Translations under genes and position numbers: made by a program
From: Kibdelosporangium sp. MJ126-NF4
GTDB taxonomy: Bacteria; Actinomycetota; Actinomycetes; Mycobacteriales; Pseudonocardiaceae
Length of the DNA stretch: 64,000 nucleotides
Direction of reading: 5' to 3'
NCBI RefSeq assembly: GCF_000826545.1
Contig: NZ_CDME01000007.1
Coordinates: forward strand, 280,899-344,898
Notes under the pieces: model-generated
The model's input: only the letters and a program-made list of their open reading frames with translations
The model's database searches: none
What the model was told of the DNA's origin: nothing
Shown: positions 51,150 through 60,508 of the stretch, in pieces
How positions within the stretch are numbered: position 1 is the stretch's first letter
How the letters are laid out: each line of letters begins with the position of its first letter

Positions 51150-52379
51150 AATCAGGCTGGGGATGAAACTGGCTGGTACGTAACCAACACAGGGCAACCA
51201 GCGCTGGTTGCCGAGACCCCGGCTGGTAGTCGCGTTCCAACGTGACCAACAGCGCTGACGCAATCAGAGGTAATCCGTTCAAACCGGGCACGGCGGCGGG
51301 TGGCCCGTTGGTGGGCAGAGCGTGGCTCACCATCCACATGCACAGCGGCACCCAACCAGCGGCTCCGTTGCCGTCTCTCCGGGGTGAGTGGCGCAACGGT
51401 GGTGACTATCGGCGTAGCTCTCCCGCGAAGCACCGCAATGTCTGAAGGAGATTGCGCCCCTGTAGCCCCAGGACAGCGCCGTGCAGCTAGGGCCGCGTGT
51501 GGCGCGGGCAACCAAGGTGCCCTTGTGGTGCGGTTCAGGCATCGAAGGCCTTCGGTGCATCAACCTCCTCACGCAACCAAGGCCACCTTGGGTGCATTCG
51601 ACGCACCGAAGGTGGCCGGTGGTGCATTCGACGCACCGAAGGTGGCCGGTGGTGCATTCGACGCACCGAAGGTGGCCGGTGGTGCATTCGGCGCGCCAGG
51701 GGTAGCGGGGGGTGGCCTGGGGTGCGTTCCGTGCACCGAAGGCCGCCTTGGTTGCGCTTGGTGCACCGAAGGCCGCTTTGGTTGCGCGGGGTTTGGGGTG
51801 CAACCAAGGTGGCCTTGGTTGCGTGGGATGCACCGAAGGCCACCTTGGTTGCGCGAGGAGGAGTGCGCCAAGACCACTTTCCCGCTGCATGGCCGTACAC
51901 CCAATGTGACGTTCGTTGTGTGAGGGAGTCGAGGCGCTCGAGCTGCCTTGGCTGTGCTGCTCATGCAGCTAAGGCTTTTTCTTCCTTGCCTGAACCGCAT
52001 CGAACTCCGCCACTTGGTTGCTCGCGCCACACGCGGCCCTGGCTGCACGGCGCTGCTTTGGGGCTACTGGACGCTATTTCCTGTAGACATTGCGGTGCTT
52101 CGCGGGAGAGCTGCGCCGATGGTCACCCCCCGTTGCGCCACTCACCGCGGAGAGACGGCAACGGAGCCGCTGGTTGGGTGCCGCTGTGCATGTGGATGGT
52201 GAGTCACGCTCTGCCCACCAGTGGGCCACCCGCCGCTGTGCTCGGTTTGAACGGATTACCTCTGATTGCGTCAGCGCTGTTGGTTACGTTGGAGTTCGGT
52301 TTCCAGCCGGGGTCTCGGCAACCAGCGCTGGTTGCCCTGTGTTGGTTGCGTACCAGCCGGTTTCATCCCCAGCCTGATT
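51150..52379. repeat. 1.23-kb long inverted repeat enclosing hairpin-rich minisatellites
   Basis: Arms of about 367 bases (51150-51516 and 52013-52379) are inverted copies at roughly 93-95% identity by eye. The outer ends read AATCAGGCTGGGGATGAAAC and its complement. Similarity fades inward, though GCGGTTCAGGCA is still shared. The 496-base centre holds tandem repeats and short palindromes. No open frame in it looks like a gene, no transposase is inside and no target-site duplication was seen. It fills most of the gap 51130-52498. Possible explanations are a non-autonomous mobile element, a structured RNA, or a recombination hot spot. The rest of the gap (52380-52498) shows nothing. Confidence 0.85.
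51601..51690. repeat. Three exact tandem copies of a 30-base unit
   Basis: The unit, with core ACGCACCGAAGGTGGCCGGT and end GGTGCATTCG, occurs three times without change at 51601-51630, 51631-51660 and 51661-51690. Degenerate copies with GCACCGAAGGC and CCTTGGTTGC follow to about 51870. GCAACCAAGG-TGG-CCTTGGTTGC (51800-51822) is a perfect hairpin among them. Confidence 0.9.
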
Positions 52380-52498
52380 GAGAACTGGACCTCTGGGTTC
52401 GTGGTTACTTCATGTGGTTGATCGGCTGGCGCGGGATCGTAGGCGGTTGACGATGTCGCCGCGTCCGTCTTCCGGGCATCCTCGTCGGCGATAGCGAG

Positions 52499-52945
52499 TC
52501 ACTTCGTTGATGTTGTCGCTGCATGGTCGGCCAGGCCGTCGGCCATTCGCTGCATTACGCGCCGCATGACACCTCTCATCAGCCAACGCATTCCCCAACG
52601 GGTGGAGTATGTGCCGTGCCAGTGGATGGCTGTTCCTCCGTTGGGCGTGGGTGTGAGGTCGATGACCGCTTTGTAGTCGTGGATTGCCTTGTTGAAGGCG
52701 TCTTCGTAGGTCAGTTGCTTCTCTTCGGTGAGTCCGGTCAGTCGCTCTCCGGTTACCGTTCTTCCTGTGCGGAACGCGCGGACCGCTCCGACCGGATCGC
52801 GTCCTTGTGGGTCGAGGCCGCTGGATCGTTCGATGACCAGTTCGTCCACAGCGGACCAGGCTGGCCAGGTGCGTGCGTCGACCAGCAGGCTCCAGACGAC
52901 CGTCGGGGGTGCCGTCGAGGTTGCGGTCACGTCGTAGTTCAGCAC
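52499..52945 (-). CDS. SRPBCC-family (START-like) protein
   Basis: A 148-residue protein of the SRPBCC/polyketide cyclase-dehydrase fold, which binds hydrophobic ligands in a helix-grip cavity. It opens with VTATSTAPPTVVWSLLVDARTWPAWSAVDELVIE, the usual first strand, helix and DxxxWxxW start of the family. It contains GRTVTGERLTGLTEEKQLTYE and TAIHWHGTY and ends in a helix rich in Met and Arg (MRGVMRRVMQRMADGLADHA). No catalytic residues can be pointed out. It sits between a repeat region and a patatin gene and its ligand is unknown. Confidence 0.82.
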   Translation of the reverse strand: MLNYDVTATSTAPPTVVWSLLVDARTWPAWSAVDELVIERSSGLDPQGRDPVGAVRAFRTGRTVTGERLTGLTEEKQLTYEDAFNKAIHDYKAVIDLTPTPNGGTAIHWHGTYSTRWGMRWLMRGVMRRVMQRMADGLADHAATTSTK

Positions 52946-53004
52946 CGCTTGAACCTAGGCGGCCTGGCTGTTCTGTGGCCATGCGTGAGATTGCCGACCG
53001 TCGG

Positions 53005-56000
53005 TCAGATCTTGCGGTCTGTCGCCTTCAGTTTGCGTTGGATTCGGACCGCGAGGCGTCGTCCTGCCGGGGTCAGGGCGAAGGTGTTGTCGTTGCCGGG
53101 TTTGTGGGCCAGGCCACGGCAGATCACGCCATGTGCCTCTATGCGGGCGCACAGGCGGTCGGTGATCTCGCGGATCGATGTCTCGCCGTAGAGGATGTGC
53201 TGGGCTTCGTCGTAGAGCTTCTTGTACAGCGCCGCGCGGGCTCGCCAGGGGACGTACCACGGCACCACGAGCAGGAGCACTGTGGCGAAGGTGATCGCTG
53301 TGGCCATTCCCGCCTTCGCCCACCACGGCGCCGCTGCCCACCAGGACGCGGCGAAGGGCGTTCCCGGTGCCGTGAAGGACAAGCCGATGGCGACCAGCAC
53401 GTACACCGATCCGTAGACCACGGCCCATCCTGCCGCCGCTGCCGCCGGGTCGCGGGTGGCCGGGTCCGTCCAGCCCTTGTCCGGGTGCCGGTGCCACGTC
53501 CGCAGGCCGCGTCCGCCGAAGTAGCTCAACACACCCGCCACCGCCACGAGGCCCGCGGTCACCAACAGCACCAGGGCGGCGTTCGAGTCGAGGAATCCCA
53601 GTATCCCGCTCAGCCAGATCAGCGTGCCGACGCCGACCACGCCCAACGCCACCAGCGGGCCCACCCAGTTGCGGGACTTCAGCCACGCCGGGAAACCGGT
53701 GATCACCTTGCCCACGCTGCCCATCGGGGTCAGGCTCGTGCCCGGCAGGCTGCCGAGCAACAGCAGCGCGGCCACGACACACACGAGGCCGATCAGCCCG
53801 GTGAGGCCGTACTTGGTCTGCGCCGAGTCTGTCTCCGACAACCCGTACGCCACCAGGGGGACGATCGGTGTGAGCAGGACCAGTCCGTGGAGCAGGCTGC
53901 TGGTTCGGACCGCGCTGTAGCCGAACGCCGCCAGGATCGCTCCGCCGCCGAAGGACGCGGCCGGTGCCTCCGCCCATTCCGGCAGCGCGCCGAAGATCGA
54001 CAGCACCAGCAGCAGGCCGCCGGTGGCCAGGCCGAACTGGCCGAGGAACCGGGCCAGCCTGCCGCCCTTGGTCAGCCCGAACACCGCCCAGTACGGCAAC
54101 AGTGCCAGCCCTCGCAGCGATCTGGTCACCGGGCGGGCGGCCTTCACGCCGAGTTGGGGACTGTCGGCCAGGGTCACCACGGTCGCCGCCGCTGTGGCCA
54201 CCGTACGGATCATCTGGTCGCTGGCGGCCTCCTCGCCGAGCGGTTCCCTGCCGATCCCCGCCCGGTCGAACGCATCGAGCGCCTTGATGCCCAGGTCCAC
54301 TGTGTCCGGTGTCAGTTGCCTGCCGGCGGGCAGCATTTCGAGCGAATCGAGCAACCCCGCGTACTGCTTGACGAACCGCTCGCCGTGCGACCGGATGTTC
54401 GCGCCGTCCACGCTGTCCGCGGCGATCGCCCGCCGCAGTTCCGGCAGTTCCTCGATGATGATCTGGATGTGCAACGCCCACGCCACCAGGTCTGCGAGTG
54501 ATGTGCAGGTCGCGGGCAGGGCCGCGCCGCGCTCGGCGGCCAGCGCATGCGTGAGCTCCGCGACGGCGTCGTCGCGCAGCTGCTGGATCCTTTGGTCTGT
54601 GGGCATTCCGCCGAACAGGTGCTTGACCAGGTCGTCGACGATCGTTGCCGCGTCCACTGTGTCCAGTCGGCCGGACAGGTCGGCCGCGCGCTTGATCCGT
54701 GCCGGGTCCAGCATCACCCGGCACAGCATGCTGGCCGCGTCCATCCGGCCCCAGATCCAGTCGTTGGCGCGCCACGACCGTTTCAGGAAACCCGAGAACC
54801 GCGACAGCGAGTAGCCACCGGCCTTGTCGTCGGGTGTGACGCTCAGTCGCGCGAACGAGTTCGGGGTCTGCAGGCTGATCTGGGCCAGTTCGACCTGCTG
54901 TTCCTCCGGCGCGTCCGAGTCGTCGGCCAGGCACGTCGTGGCGACCTCCAGCGCCAGCAACCGCGACAGCCACCGGTAGTCCGACGGCAGCGACGCGTCC
55001 ATGTCGTCGTCCGACAGCTGCGCGAAATCCCGCCACGCGGCCAGATCGGGGTCGCGCACGACCAAGGAGTCGTCCGTGCCGAGGATCTCGGCGCCCGCGC
55101 CGAAGGCCGCCGCGGTGCGCAGCACCAGATCCCTGACCTGTGTGCCTTCCTCGCCGGTCATCCGCGCGTTGTACTCGACCAGCCGGTTCTCCCAGCATTC
55201 GCCGTCCGGCGACTCGACCGGCTCGTCCTCCCACGCCTTGTGCATCGCCACGCGCATGCGTCGCAGCTGGGCTCGGGCCGCGTGCACGGTCGCTCGGGCC
55301 GCGTGGATCTCGTTGATCGCGGAGTCCTTGGTCATCACCCAGACCAGGCGCTTGAGCATGTCCAAAGCGGACGCGGCGATCCGTTCGCCGGTCGTGATGT
55401 CCCACGGCCAGCCGGACGCGCCGAGCTCGCCGATGCTCACCGGCGGCGCGGTGGACGGCACGTACGGCAGCGAACCGTTGTCCTTGAGCCACTTGCGGTG
55501 CGCGACCTCGACCGCGTCCTTGATCCGCTCGAACGACCACGCCTCGCCGTCCGGGTCGCCGGTCTTGGCGCGGGCCACCATCTGGCGCTCGGCCAGCTTC
55601 CACGCCGCCCGCCGCAGTCGGATGTCGCGGTAGTGCGGGTGCAGCGTGGCGACGAGGGAGTACAGCTGCCCGGCGAGTGGCTCGTCCGATGTGGACAGAC
55701 GGGACAGCAGTGCGTTCCGCCCGCCGCGCCGGGCACCCGCGCCGCGGTTGTACTTCTCGATCTCGTCGACGAACGTCCGGTTGCTCTGGCTGGACTGCGC
55801 CCGCATGATCGACCGGACCGCGCCGATGACGCTGGGTTTTTCGTCGTGGGACTGTGGGGGCTTCTCCGGGCCCGCGGCGGCAGCGTGCGGGAACACCAGC
55901 AGCATCACGCGTCGGGTCGGGCCTTCGGCGGGCATCTGGTCGATGGCCTCCAGCGCCTCGCGGGTCGGCGTGTTCACCAGCGCGCCGCCGTCGACCACGT

Positions 56001-56721
56001 ACTGCGAACGGTCCCACGACGCGACATCCCGCATCGGTGAGTCCTCGCCCAGCGGCACGAATGACGGCTCGAACGCGACCGGGAACGACGCCGACGACCG
56101 GGCCGCCAGCGCGAGCTGGTGCGTCAGGTCCGGCGGCAGGTGCCCGTCGTCGGCGAAGTGGTCACGCTCGTCGTCGCGGCGGAACCGGAAGCTGCCCTGG
56201 TGGATGGACTGCGTCAGCCGCTGGCCGAGCGCGTCCGTCGTGGTCTTCGTGACGCCCTGCAGCAAGGTTGTCGTGATCCGCAGGTCCATCGGCCGCGCCT
56301 GGACCTCCCGCGGCTCGTAGCGCGTGGTCAGCCTGCGCATCGCGTCCTCGAGCCGTGGCAGGAAGAACTCGTCGCCCTTCAGCAGCGACACCGGCGCGCC
56401 CTTGAACGGCGTGCGCAGCAACAGATCCATCCTGCCCTGCTCGGCCCACAGCTCACGCAGGCTGTTGAGGTCCGCGCGCGGGTTGACCTGCGCCAGCGCC
56501 AGTGCGGCGCCGTTGATACCGCCCGCTGACGTCCCGCTGATCACATCGGCGCGCGCGGTGGCGCCGACCAGGCGCAGCAAGTCCCCATATCCGTCGGCGG
56601 CACGGGTGAGCCTGTCCAGTTCGACTACCACGCCGCCCATCCAGACCGCGAGGCTGACGCCGCCGTTGAGCACGACGGCGAACCGGACTTCCTCCCACGT
56701 GGGATCGTGATCATCGGCCAT
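53005..56721 (-). CDS. Large DUF3376 patatin-like phospholipase with membrane domain
   Basis: 1238 residues. The N-terminus is a patatin-like acyl hydrolase. The oxyanion-type GGVSLAVWMGGVV is at about 20-33, the nucleophile S65 lies in SGTSAGGING and the dyad Asp D244 in VVDGGALVNTP, so the Ser-Asp pair is intact. The DUF3376 region follows. From about residue 850 onward there are roughly 10 hydrophobic segments (GGLLLVLSIFGALPEW, YGLTGLIGLVCVVAALLLLG) and a cytoplasmic C-terminal part. This size and mix are typical of actinobacterial DUF3376 proteins. It should be a membrane-bound phospholipase or lipid acyl hydrolase; its substrate is not known. Confidence 0.87.
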   Translation of the reverse strand: MADDHDPTWEEVRFAVVLNGGVSLAVWMGGVVVELDRLTRAADGYGDLLRLVGATARADVISGTSAGGINGAALALAQVNPRADLNSLRELWAEQGRMDLLLRTPFKGAPVSLLKGDEFFLPRLEDAMRRLTTRYEPREVQARPMDLRITTTLLQGVTKTTTDALGQRLTQSIHQGSFRFRRDDERDHFADDGHLPPDLTHQLALAARSSASFPVAFEPSFVPLGEDSPMRDVASWDRSQYVVDGGALVNTPTREALEAIDQMPAEGPTRRVMLLVFPHAAAAGPEKPPQSHDEKPSVIGAVRSIMRAQSSQSNRTFVDEIEKYNRGAGARRGGRNALLSRLSTSDEPLAGQLYSLVATLHPHYRDIRLRRAAWKLAERQMVARAKTGDPDGEAWSFERIKDAVEVAHRKWLKDNGSLPYVPSTAPPVSIGELGASGWPWDITTGERIAASALDMLKRLVWVMTKDSAINEIHAARATVHAARAQLRRMRVAMHKAWEDEPVESPDGECWENRLVEYNARMTGEEGTQVRDLVLRTAAAFGAGAEILGTDDSLVVRDPDLAAWRDFAQLSDDDMDASLPSDYRWLSRLLALEVATTCLADDSDAPEEQQVELAQISLQTPNSFARLSVTPDDKAGGYSLSRFSGFLKRSWRANDWIWGRMDAASMLCRVMLDPARIKRAADLSGRLDTVDAATIVDDLVKHLFGGMPTDQRIQQLRDDAVAELTHALAAERGAALPATCTSLADLVAWALHIQIIIEELPELRRAIAADSVDGANIRSHGERFVKQYAGLLDSLEMLPAGRQLTPDTVDLGIKALDAFDRAGIGREPLGEEAASDQMIRTVATAAATVVTLADSPQLGVKAARPVTRSLRGLALLPYWAVFGLTKGGRLARFLGQFGLATGGLLLVLSIFGALPEWAEAPAASFGGGAILAAFGYSAVRTSSLLHGLVLLTPIVPLVAYGLSETDSAQTKYGLTGLIGLVCVVAALLLLGSLPGTSLTPMGSVGKVITGFPAWLKSRNWVGPLVALGVVGVGTLIWLSGILGFLDSNAALVLLVTAGLVAVAGVLSYFGGRGLRTWHRHPDKGWTDPATRDPAAAAAGWAVVYGSVYVLVAIGLSFTAPGTPFAASWWAAAPWWAKAGMATAITFATVLLLVVPWYVPWRARAALYKKLYDEAQHILYGETSIREITDRLCARIEAHGVICRGLAHKPGNDNTFALTPAGRRLAVRIQRKLKATDRKI

Positions 56722-56909
56722 GGCACGTCATCTCCCCGTTGGCGACCACTCGACAATCGGCCAGACGGCGCACGCGGTTACGCCTTGTCACTCGTTTGTG
56801 ATACGCCGTGGCAGGGGAGACCTTACCGACGCGGGTTACCCCGTCAGCGGGAACTCCGTGCTGTGCACAGAACTCTGCCCGTTCGGCCGGGCCTGTTCAG
56901 TCGGCCTGT

Positions 56910-57077
56910 TCAGTCGGCTCTGTGGCGGTGCCCGGCCTGGCCGGTCGGTGCGGTCTGTGCCGTCGCCGCTGGTTCGGGCTGTTCGGGCTGGGTCGCCCGC
57001 TGTTCGTCCATCCGGCTGGCGAACTCGCGCAGTAGCTCGTCGAAGATCGGCGTGGACATCGGCCGCGGTGTGGTCAT
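56910..57077 (-). CDS. Small hypothetical protein of 55 residues
   Basis: MTTPRPMSTPIFDELLREFASRMDEQ is followed by a Pro/Gln/Thr/Ala-rich tail ending HRHRAD. The ATG has GAGGAG 9 bases upstream, the composition differs from out-of-frame translations, and codon use looks like real coding sequence. No domain is recognised. It lies alone between the patatin gene and the crotonase gene. The surrounding bases (56722-56909 and 57078-57279) show nothing else, apart from a short TCAGTCGGCCTGT direct repeat near 56897. Confidence 0.45.
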   Translation of the reverse strand: MTTPRPMSTPIFDELLREFASRMDEQRATQPEQPEPAATAQTAPTGQAGHRHRAD

Positions 57078-57279
57078 GTCGTGCCGCTCCTCTCGACTGG
57101 ACGTACGCGGACATGGTCTTCGCTGCCACGGTCTCACGCAGTGACCGGACACGACTGGGCGATCCGGGCATGTTGGCGACACGTACCCAAAGTGGTGATT
57201 TCCGGATCCGGTGCGCGGTGATGCGTTACTCCGAATGGGGTATTCACCTTGTTACCGGTCAGTAGGGAATGATGGGGTC

Positions 57280-58104
57280 ATGACCGACAACCTCGTATCG
57301 CTCCAGGTGAAGCAGACCGGACACGTCGCCGAGGTGACGCTGCTCGGACCGGGCAAGGGCAACGCGATGGGCCCGGATTTCTGGCGTGAGCTGCCGATCC
57401 TGTTCCGCGAGCTGGACGCTGACCCGGCCGTGCGGGCGATCGTGCTCACCGGCAGTGGCAAGCACTTCTCCTACGGACTCGACCTGCCCGCGATGATGGG
57501 CAGCTGGGGTGAGCTGCTCGGCGGCAGCGCGCTGGCCGGGCCGCGCACCACGTTCCTCAACGAGATCCGCACGCTGCAGGACTCGGTCACGGCGGTCGCG
57601 GACTGCCGCAAGCCGGTGATCGCCGCGATCTCCGGCTGGTGCATCGGCGGTGGCGTCGACCTGATCTCGGCCGCCGACATCCGGCTCGCCTCGGCCGACG
57701 CCCTGTTCAGCGTGCGCGAGGTGCGGGTCGCGATCGTCGCGGACATCGGCAGCCTGCAGCGCCTCGGCGGGATCATCGGCGAGGGGCACCTGCGCGAACT
57801 GGCGTACACCGGCAAGGACATCGACGCGGCCCGTGCCGAGAAGATCGGCCTGGTCAACGACGTGTACGCGGACCAGGACGCGCTGCTGGCCGCGGCGCGC
57901 GAGCTGGCCACGTCGATCGCCAAGAACCCGCCGCTGGTCGTGCAGGGCACCAAGGACGTGCTCGACCACCAGCGCGCGCCCCGCGTCGCCGACGGGCTGC
58001 GCTACGTCTCGGCCTGGAACGCCGCGTTCCTGCCGAGCAAGGACCTGGGTGAAGCGGTACAGGCGTTCCTGGAACGTCGCGATCCGGACTTCTCCGGTGA
58101 ATAA
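57280..58104 (+). CDS. Enoyl-CoA hydratase/isomerase-family protein (ECH1-like)
   Basis: A 274-residue crotonase. The oxyanion-hole segments are GKHFSYGLDLPAM and ISGWCIGGGVDLISAADIRLAS. The sequence SVREVRVAIVADIGSLQRL includes Glu and Asp in the positions used by delta3,5-delta2,4-dienoyl-CoA isomerase (ECH1), not the Glu pair of a plain hydratase. That points to an isomerase acting on unsaturated acyl-CoA in beta-oxidation. The ATG at 57280 lies behind GGTCAGTAGGGAATGATGGGGTC; an earlier in-frame start is less likely. It lies 8 bases before an acyl-CoA synthetase gene. Confidence 0.85.
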   Translation: MTDNLVSLQVKQTGHVAEVTLLGPGKGNAMGPDFWRELPILFRELDADPAVRAIVLTGSGKHFSYGLDLPAMMGSWGELLGGSALAGPRTTFLNEIRTLQDSVTAVADCRKPVIAAISGWCIGGGVDLISAADIRLASADALFSVREVRVAIVADIGSLQRLGGIIGEGHLRELAYTGKDIDAARAEKIGLVNDVYADQDALLAAARELATSIAKNPPLVVQGTKDVLDHQRAPRVADGLRYVSAWNAAFLPSKDLGEAVQAFLERRDPDFSGE

Positions 58105-58112
58105 TCGCCGCC

Positions 58113-59780
58113 GTGACCTTCTCCAGCGCGCGTGACTTCCTGTTGGCCCATCGGGACGACTACGGGACCGCATACCGGGAGTTCCGATGGCCCCAGCCCG
58201 AGTGGTTCAACTGGGCACTCGACTGGTTCGACACGCTGCCGTCGGACCAGCTCGGCCTGTGGATCGTGGAGGAGGACGGGAGCGAGCGGAAGTGGACGTT
58301 CGGCGAGCTGTCCGCCCGGTCCAACCTGGTCGCCAACTGGTTGCGGTCGCTCGGTGTCGCGCGCGGCGACCGGCTCATCCTGATGCTGGGCAACCAGGGT
58401 GAGCTGTGGGAGACCATCCTCGCGGCGATGAAGCTGGGCGCGGTGCTCATCCCCGCGTCCACTTTGCTCGGCGAGGAGGATCTGCGTGACCGCGTGGAAC
58501 GCGGCCAGGTCAAGCACGTGGTCGCCCGCTCGGACGACGCGGCCAAGTTCGACGCGGTGCCGGGTGACTACACCCGGATCGCGGTGGGGGAGCCAGTCGA
58601 CGGCTGGGTCTCGTACGCCTCGGCATCGGGTTCGCAGTTGTTCGAGCCCGACGCTCCCACGGCCGCGTCGGACACGTTGTTGCTGTACTTCACCTCCGGC
58701 ACGACGGCGAAACCGAAGCTGGTGCGGCACACGCACGCCAGCTACCCGATCGGGCATCTGTCCACGATGTACTGGATCGGTCTCGAACCCGGTGACGTGC
58801 ACATGAACATCTCGTCGCCGGGATGGGCGAAACACGCGTGGAGCAACGTGTTCGCGCCATGGATCGCAGGCGCGTGCGTGTTCATCCACAATTACACGCG
58901 GTTCGACGCGACCGCGCTGATGGCGCAGATGGACCGGTGCGGCGTGACGTCGTTCTGCGCGCCGCCGACGGTGTGGCGGATGCTGATCCAGGCCGACCTG
59001 ACCCAGCTGGCCACCCCGCCGAAGAAGGTGGTCGGCGCGGGGGAGCCGCTCAACCCCGAGGTGATCGAGCAGGTCCGCCGGGCGTGGGGCGTGACGATCC
59101 GGGACGGGTTCGGCCAGACCGAGACCAGCGTGCAGGTCGCCAACACCCCCGACCAGCCCGTGAAACCCGGCGCGATGGGCCGTCCGCTGCCCGGCTTCTC
59201 CGTCGCGCTGGTCGACCCGGTGACCGGCGAGGCGGGCGACGAGGGCGAGATCTGCCTGGTGCTCGATCCCCGCCCGGTCGGCCTGATGACCGGGTACACC
59301 GACGACGAGGAACGCACCGCCGAGGTCATGCGGGACGGCTACTACCACACGGGTGACGTGGGAGCGCGCGACGAGGACGGCTACATCACCTATGTCGGGC
59401 GGGCGGACGACGTGTTCAAAGCGTCGGACTACAAGATCTCGCCGTTCGAGCTGGAGAGCGTGCTGATCGAGCACCCGGCGGTCGCCGAGGCGGCCGTTGT
59501 CCCGTCGCCCGACCCGGTGCGGCTGGCGGTGCCGAAGGCGTACGTCGTGCTCGCGGCGGGCTTCTCGCCGTCGGCGGAGACCGCGCGCGACATCCTGGCG
59601 TTCGCCAGGGAGCACCTGGCGCCGTACAAGAGGATCCGGCGGCTGGAGTTCGCCGAGCTGCCCAAGACGATCTCCGGCAAGATCCGCCGGGTGGAGCTGC
59701 GCGGGCGGGAGAACGAACTGCATGGGGACCCCTCGGCCGAGGTCCCCGGCGAGTACACCGACGGCGAACTCAAAGGCTGA
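58113..59780 (+). CDS. AMP-forming acyl-CoA synthetase
   Basis: A 555-residue adenylate-forming ligase. The P-loop is LYFTSGTTAKPKLVRHTH (about residue 190). GFGQTET is at about 330, DGYYHTGDVGARDEDGYITYVGRADDVFKASDYKISPFELE at about 405-450, and the C-terminal catalytic Lys lies in ELPKTISGKIRRVELR. The overall form is like medium-chain/benzoate acyl-CoA synthetases. It would activate a carboxylic acid for the neighbouring crotonase. The GTG start is 8 bases from the crotonase stop. The 3' end overlaps the convergent DsbA-like gene by 11 bases. Confidence 0.88.
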   Translation: MTFSSARDFLLAHRDDYGTAYREFRWPQPEWFNWALDWFDTLPSDQLGLWIVEEDGSERKWTFGELSARSNLVANWLRSLGVARGDRLILMLGNQGELWETILAAMKLGAVLIPASTLLGEEDLRDRVERGQVKHVVARSDDAAKFDAVPGDYTRIAVGEPVDGWVSYASASGSQLFEPDAPTAASDTLLLYFTSGTTAKPKLVRHTHASYPIGHLSTMYWIGLEPGDVHMNISSPGWAKHAWSNVFAPWIAGACVFIHNYTRFDATALMAQMDRCGVTSFCAPPTVWRMLIQADLTQLATPPKKVVGAGEPLNPEVIEQVRRAWGVTIRDGFGQTETSVQVANTPDQPVKPGAMGRPLPGFSVALVDPVTGEAGDEGEICLVLDPRPVGLMTGYTDDEERTAEVMRDGYYHTGDVGARDEDGYITYVGRADDVFKASDYKISPFELESVLIEHPAVAEAAVVPSPDPVRLAVPKAYVVLAAGFSPSAETARDILAFAREHLAPYKRIRRLEFAELPKTISGKIRRVELRGRENELHGDPSAEVPGEYTDGELKG

Positions 59781-60375
59781 GCAGTTTCCGCAGATCGGCG
59801 ACGGGCTGGACACCGGAGAACGGTGTCCCGTCGCCGATCACCAGCGACGGAACACCGCTCACCCCCAGGTGGACAGCCCGTTCCAGGTCGGTGCGAACCG
59901 ACCTGGCATGGGCGTCGCCGTCGAGCACGTTGTGCACTTCGTCCGCGGGCAGGCCCGCCTCGGTGGCGAGGTCGACGAGGGTGCCGGGGTCGGCGATGTC
60001 CCGGCCCTCGGTGTGGAAACCGCGCAGCAGCCGTTCCCACGTCTGGTCCTGCAGACCGTGTTCGGCGGCCAGGTGCAGCACCCGGTGCGCGTCGAACGTG
60101 TTCACCGGCCGCGCGGTGTGCAGGTTCATCTCCAGCCCGTCACCCGCGCCGACCGCCTTGATCTGCGCGACCCGCTGCGGGGCCCGGTCACCCCACCACT
60201 GGGCCATGAGCACGTCCGCCGTGCCGCCCGGAGTCGTCGAGGCCTCCGGATCGAGCTGGTAGCTGCGCCACACCACCTCCGGCGGATCGGCGAGGTCCGC
60301 GATGGCAGCGGCTACCCGGCGTTTGCCGATGTAGCACCAGGGACAGATGACGTCGGCGAAGATCTCGACCTGCAT
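59770..60375 (-). CDS. DsbA-family oxidoreductase (FrnE-like)
   Basis: A 201-residue thioredoxin-fold protein. The N-terminus VEIFADVICPWCYIGKRRVAAAI has the CPWC active site of FrnE/DsbA-like proteins. It contains VWRSYQLDPEAST and ends GVSGVPSLVIGDGTPFSGVQP, with the cis-Pro loop. There is no signal peptide, so it is cytoplasmic. FrnE-like proteins assist disulfide chemistry in aromatic polyketide pathways or stress response; the partner is unknown. Confidence 0.88.
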   Translation of the reverse strand: MQVEIFADVICPWCYIGKRRVAAAIADLADPPEVVWRSYQLDPEASTTPGGTADVLMAQWWGDRAPQRVAQIKAVGAGDGLEMNLHTARPVNTFDAHRVLHLAAEHGLQDQTWERLLRGFHTEGRDIADPGTLVDLATEAGLPADEVHNVLDGDAHARSVRTDLERAVHLGVSGVPSLVIGDGTPFSGVQPVADLRKLLSL

Positions 60376-60430
60376 GGTGGCGAGCGTGCAACCTCAACCG
60401 GGATTGAGGTCAAATCGGGCGCAGGGCGGA

Positions 60431-60487
60431 TGTCCGGTCCCGGTACTTGGCTTCGTTCTCTGCACAGATGGCACCACCGGGGTGCCA
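60431..60487 (+). promoter_or_regulatory. Candidate ECF42-type promoter and inverted repeat
   Basis: TGTCCG (60431-60436), 17 bases and CGTT (60454-60457) resemble the ECF42 pattern (TGTCGA and CGA/TC-like boxes) upstream of the DGPF gene. TGGCACC-ACCGG-GGTGCCA (60469-60487) forms a perfect 7-base stem in the leader. Both are weak calls by eye. Confidence 0.35.
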
Positions 60488-60508
60488 AGCGAAACAGGAG
60501 AACCCCAG

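Noticed and set aside
51601..51690. Possible CRISPR array
   Set aside because: The three 30-base units are adjacent with no spacers, and no cas genes are near.
51497..52381. 294-codon and shorter frames in the inverted-repeat element
   Set aside because: They arise from the repeats (ATKVAFGA, ECTTGHLRCV-type units), occur in several frames and both strands, and lack start signals.
52955..56017. 1020-codon frame overlapping the patatin gene on the same strand
   Set aside because: It is an alternative frame of the patatin gene; the translation is Arg/Gly-rich and has no fold-like pattern.
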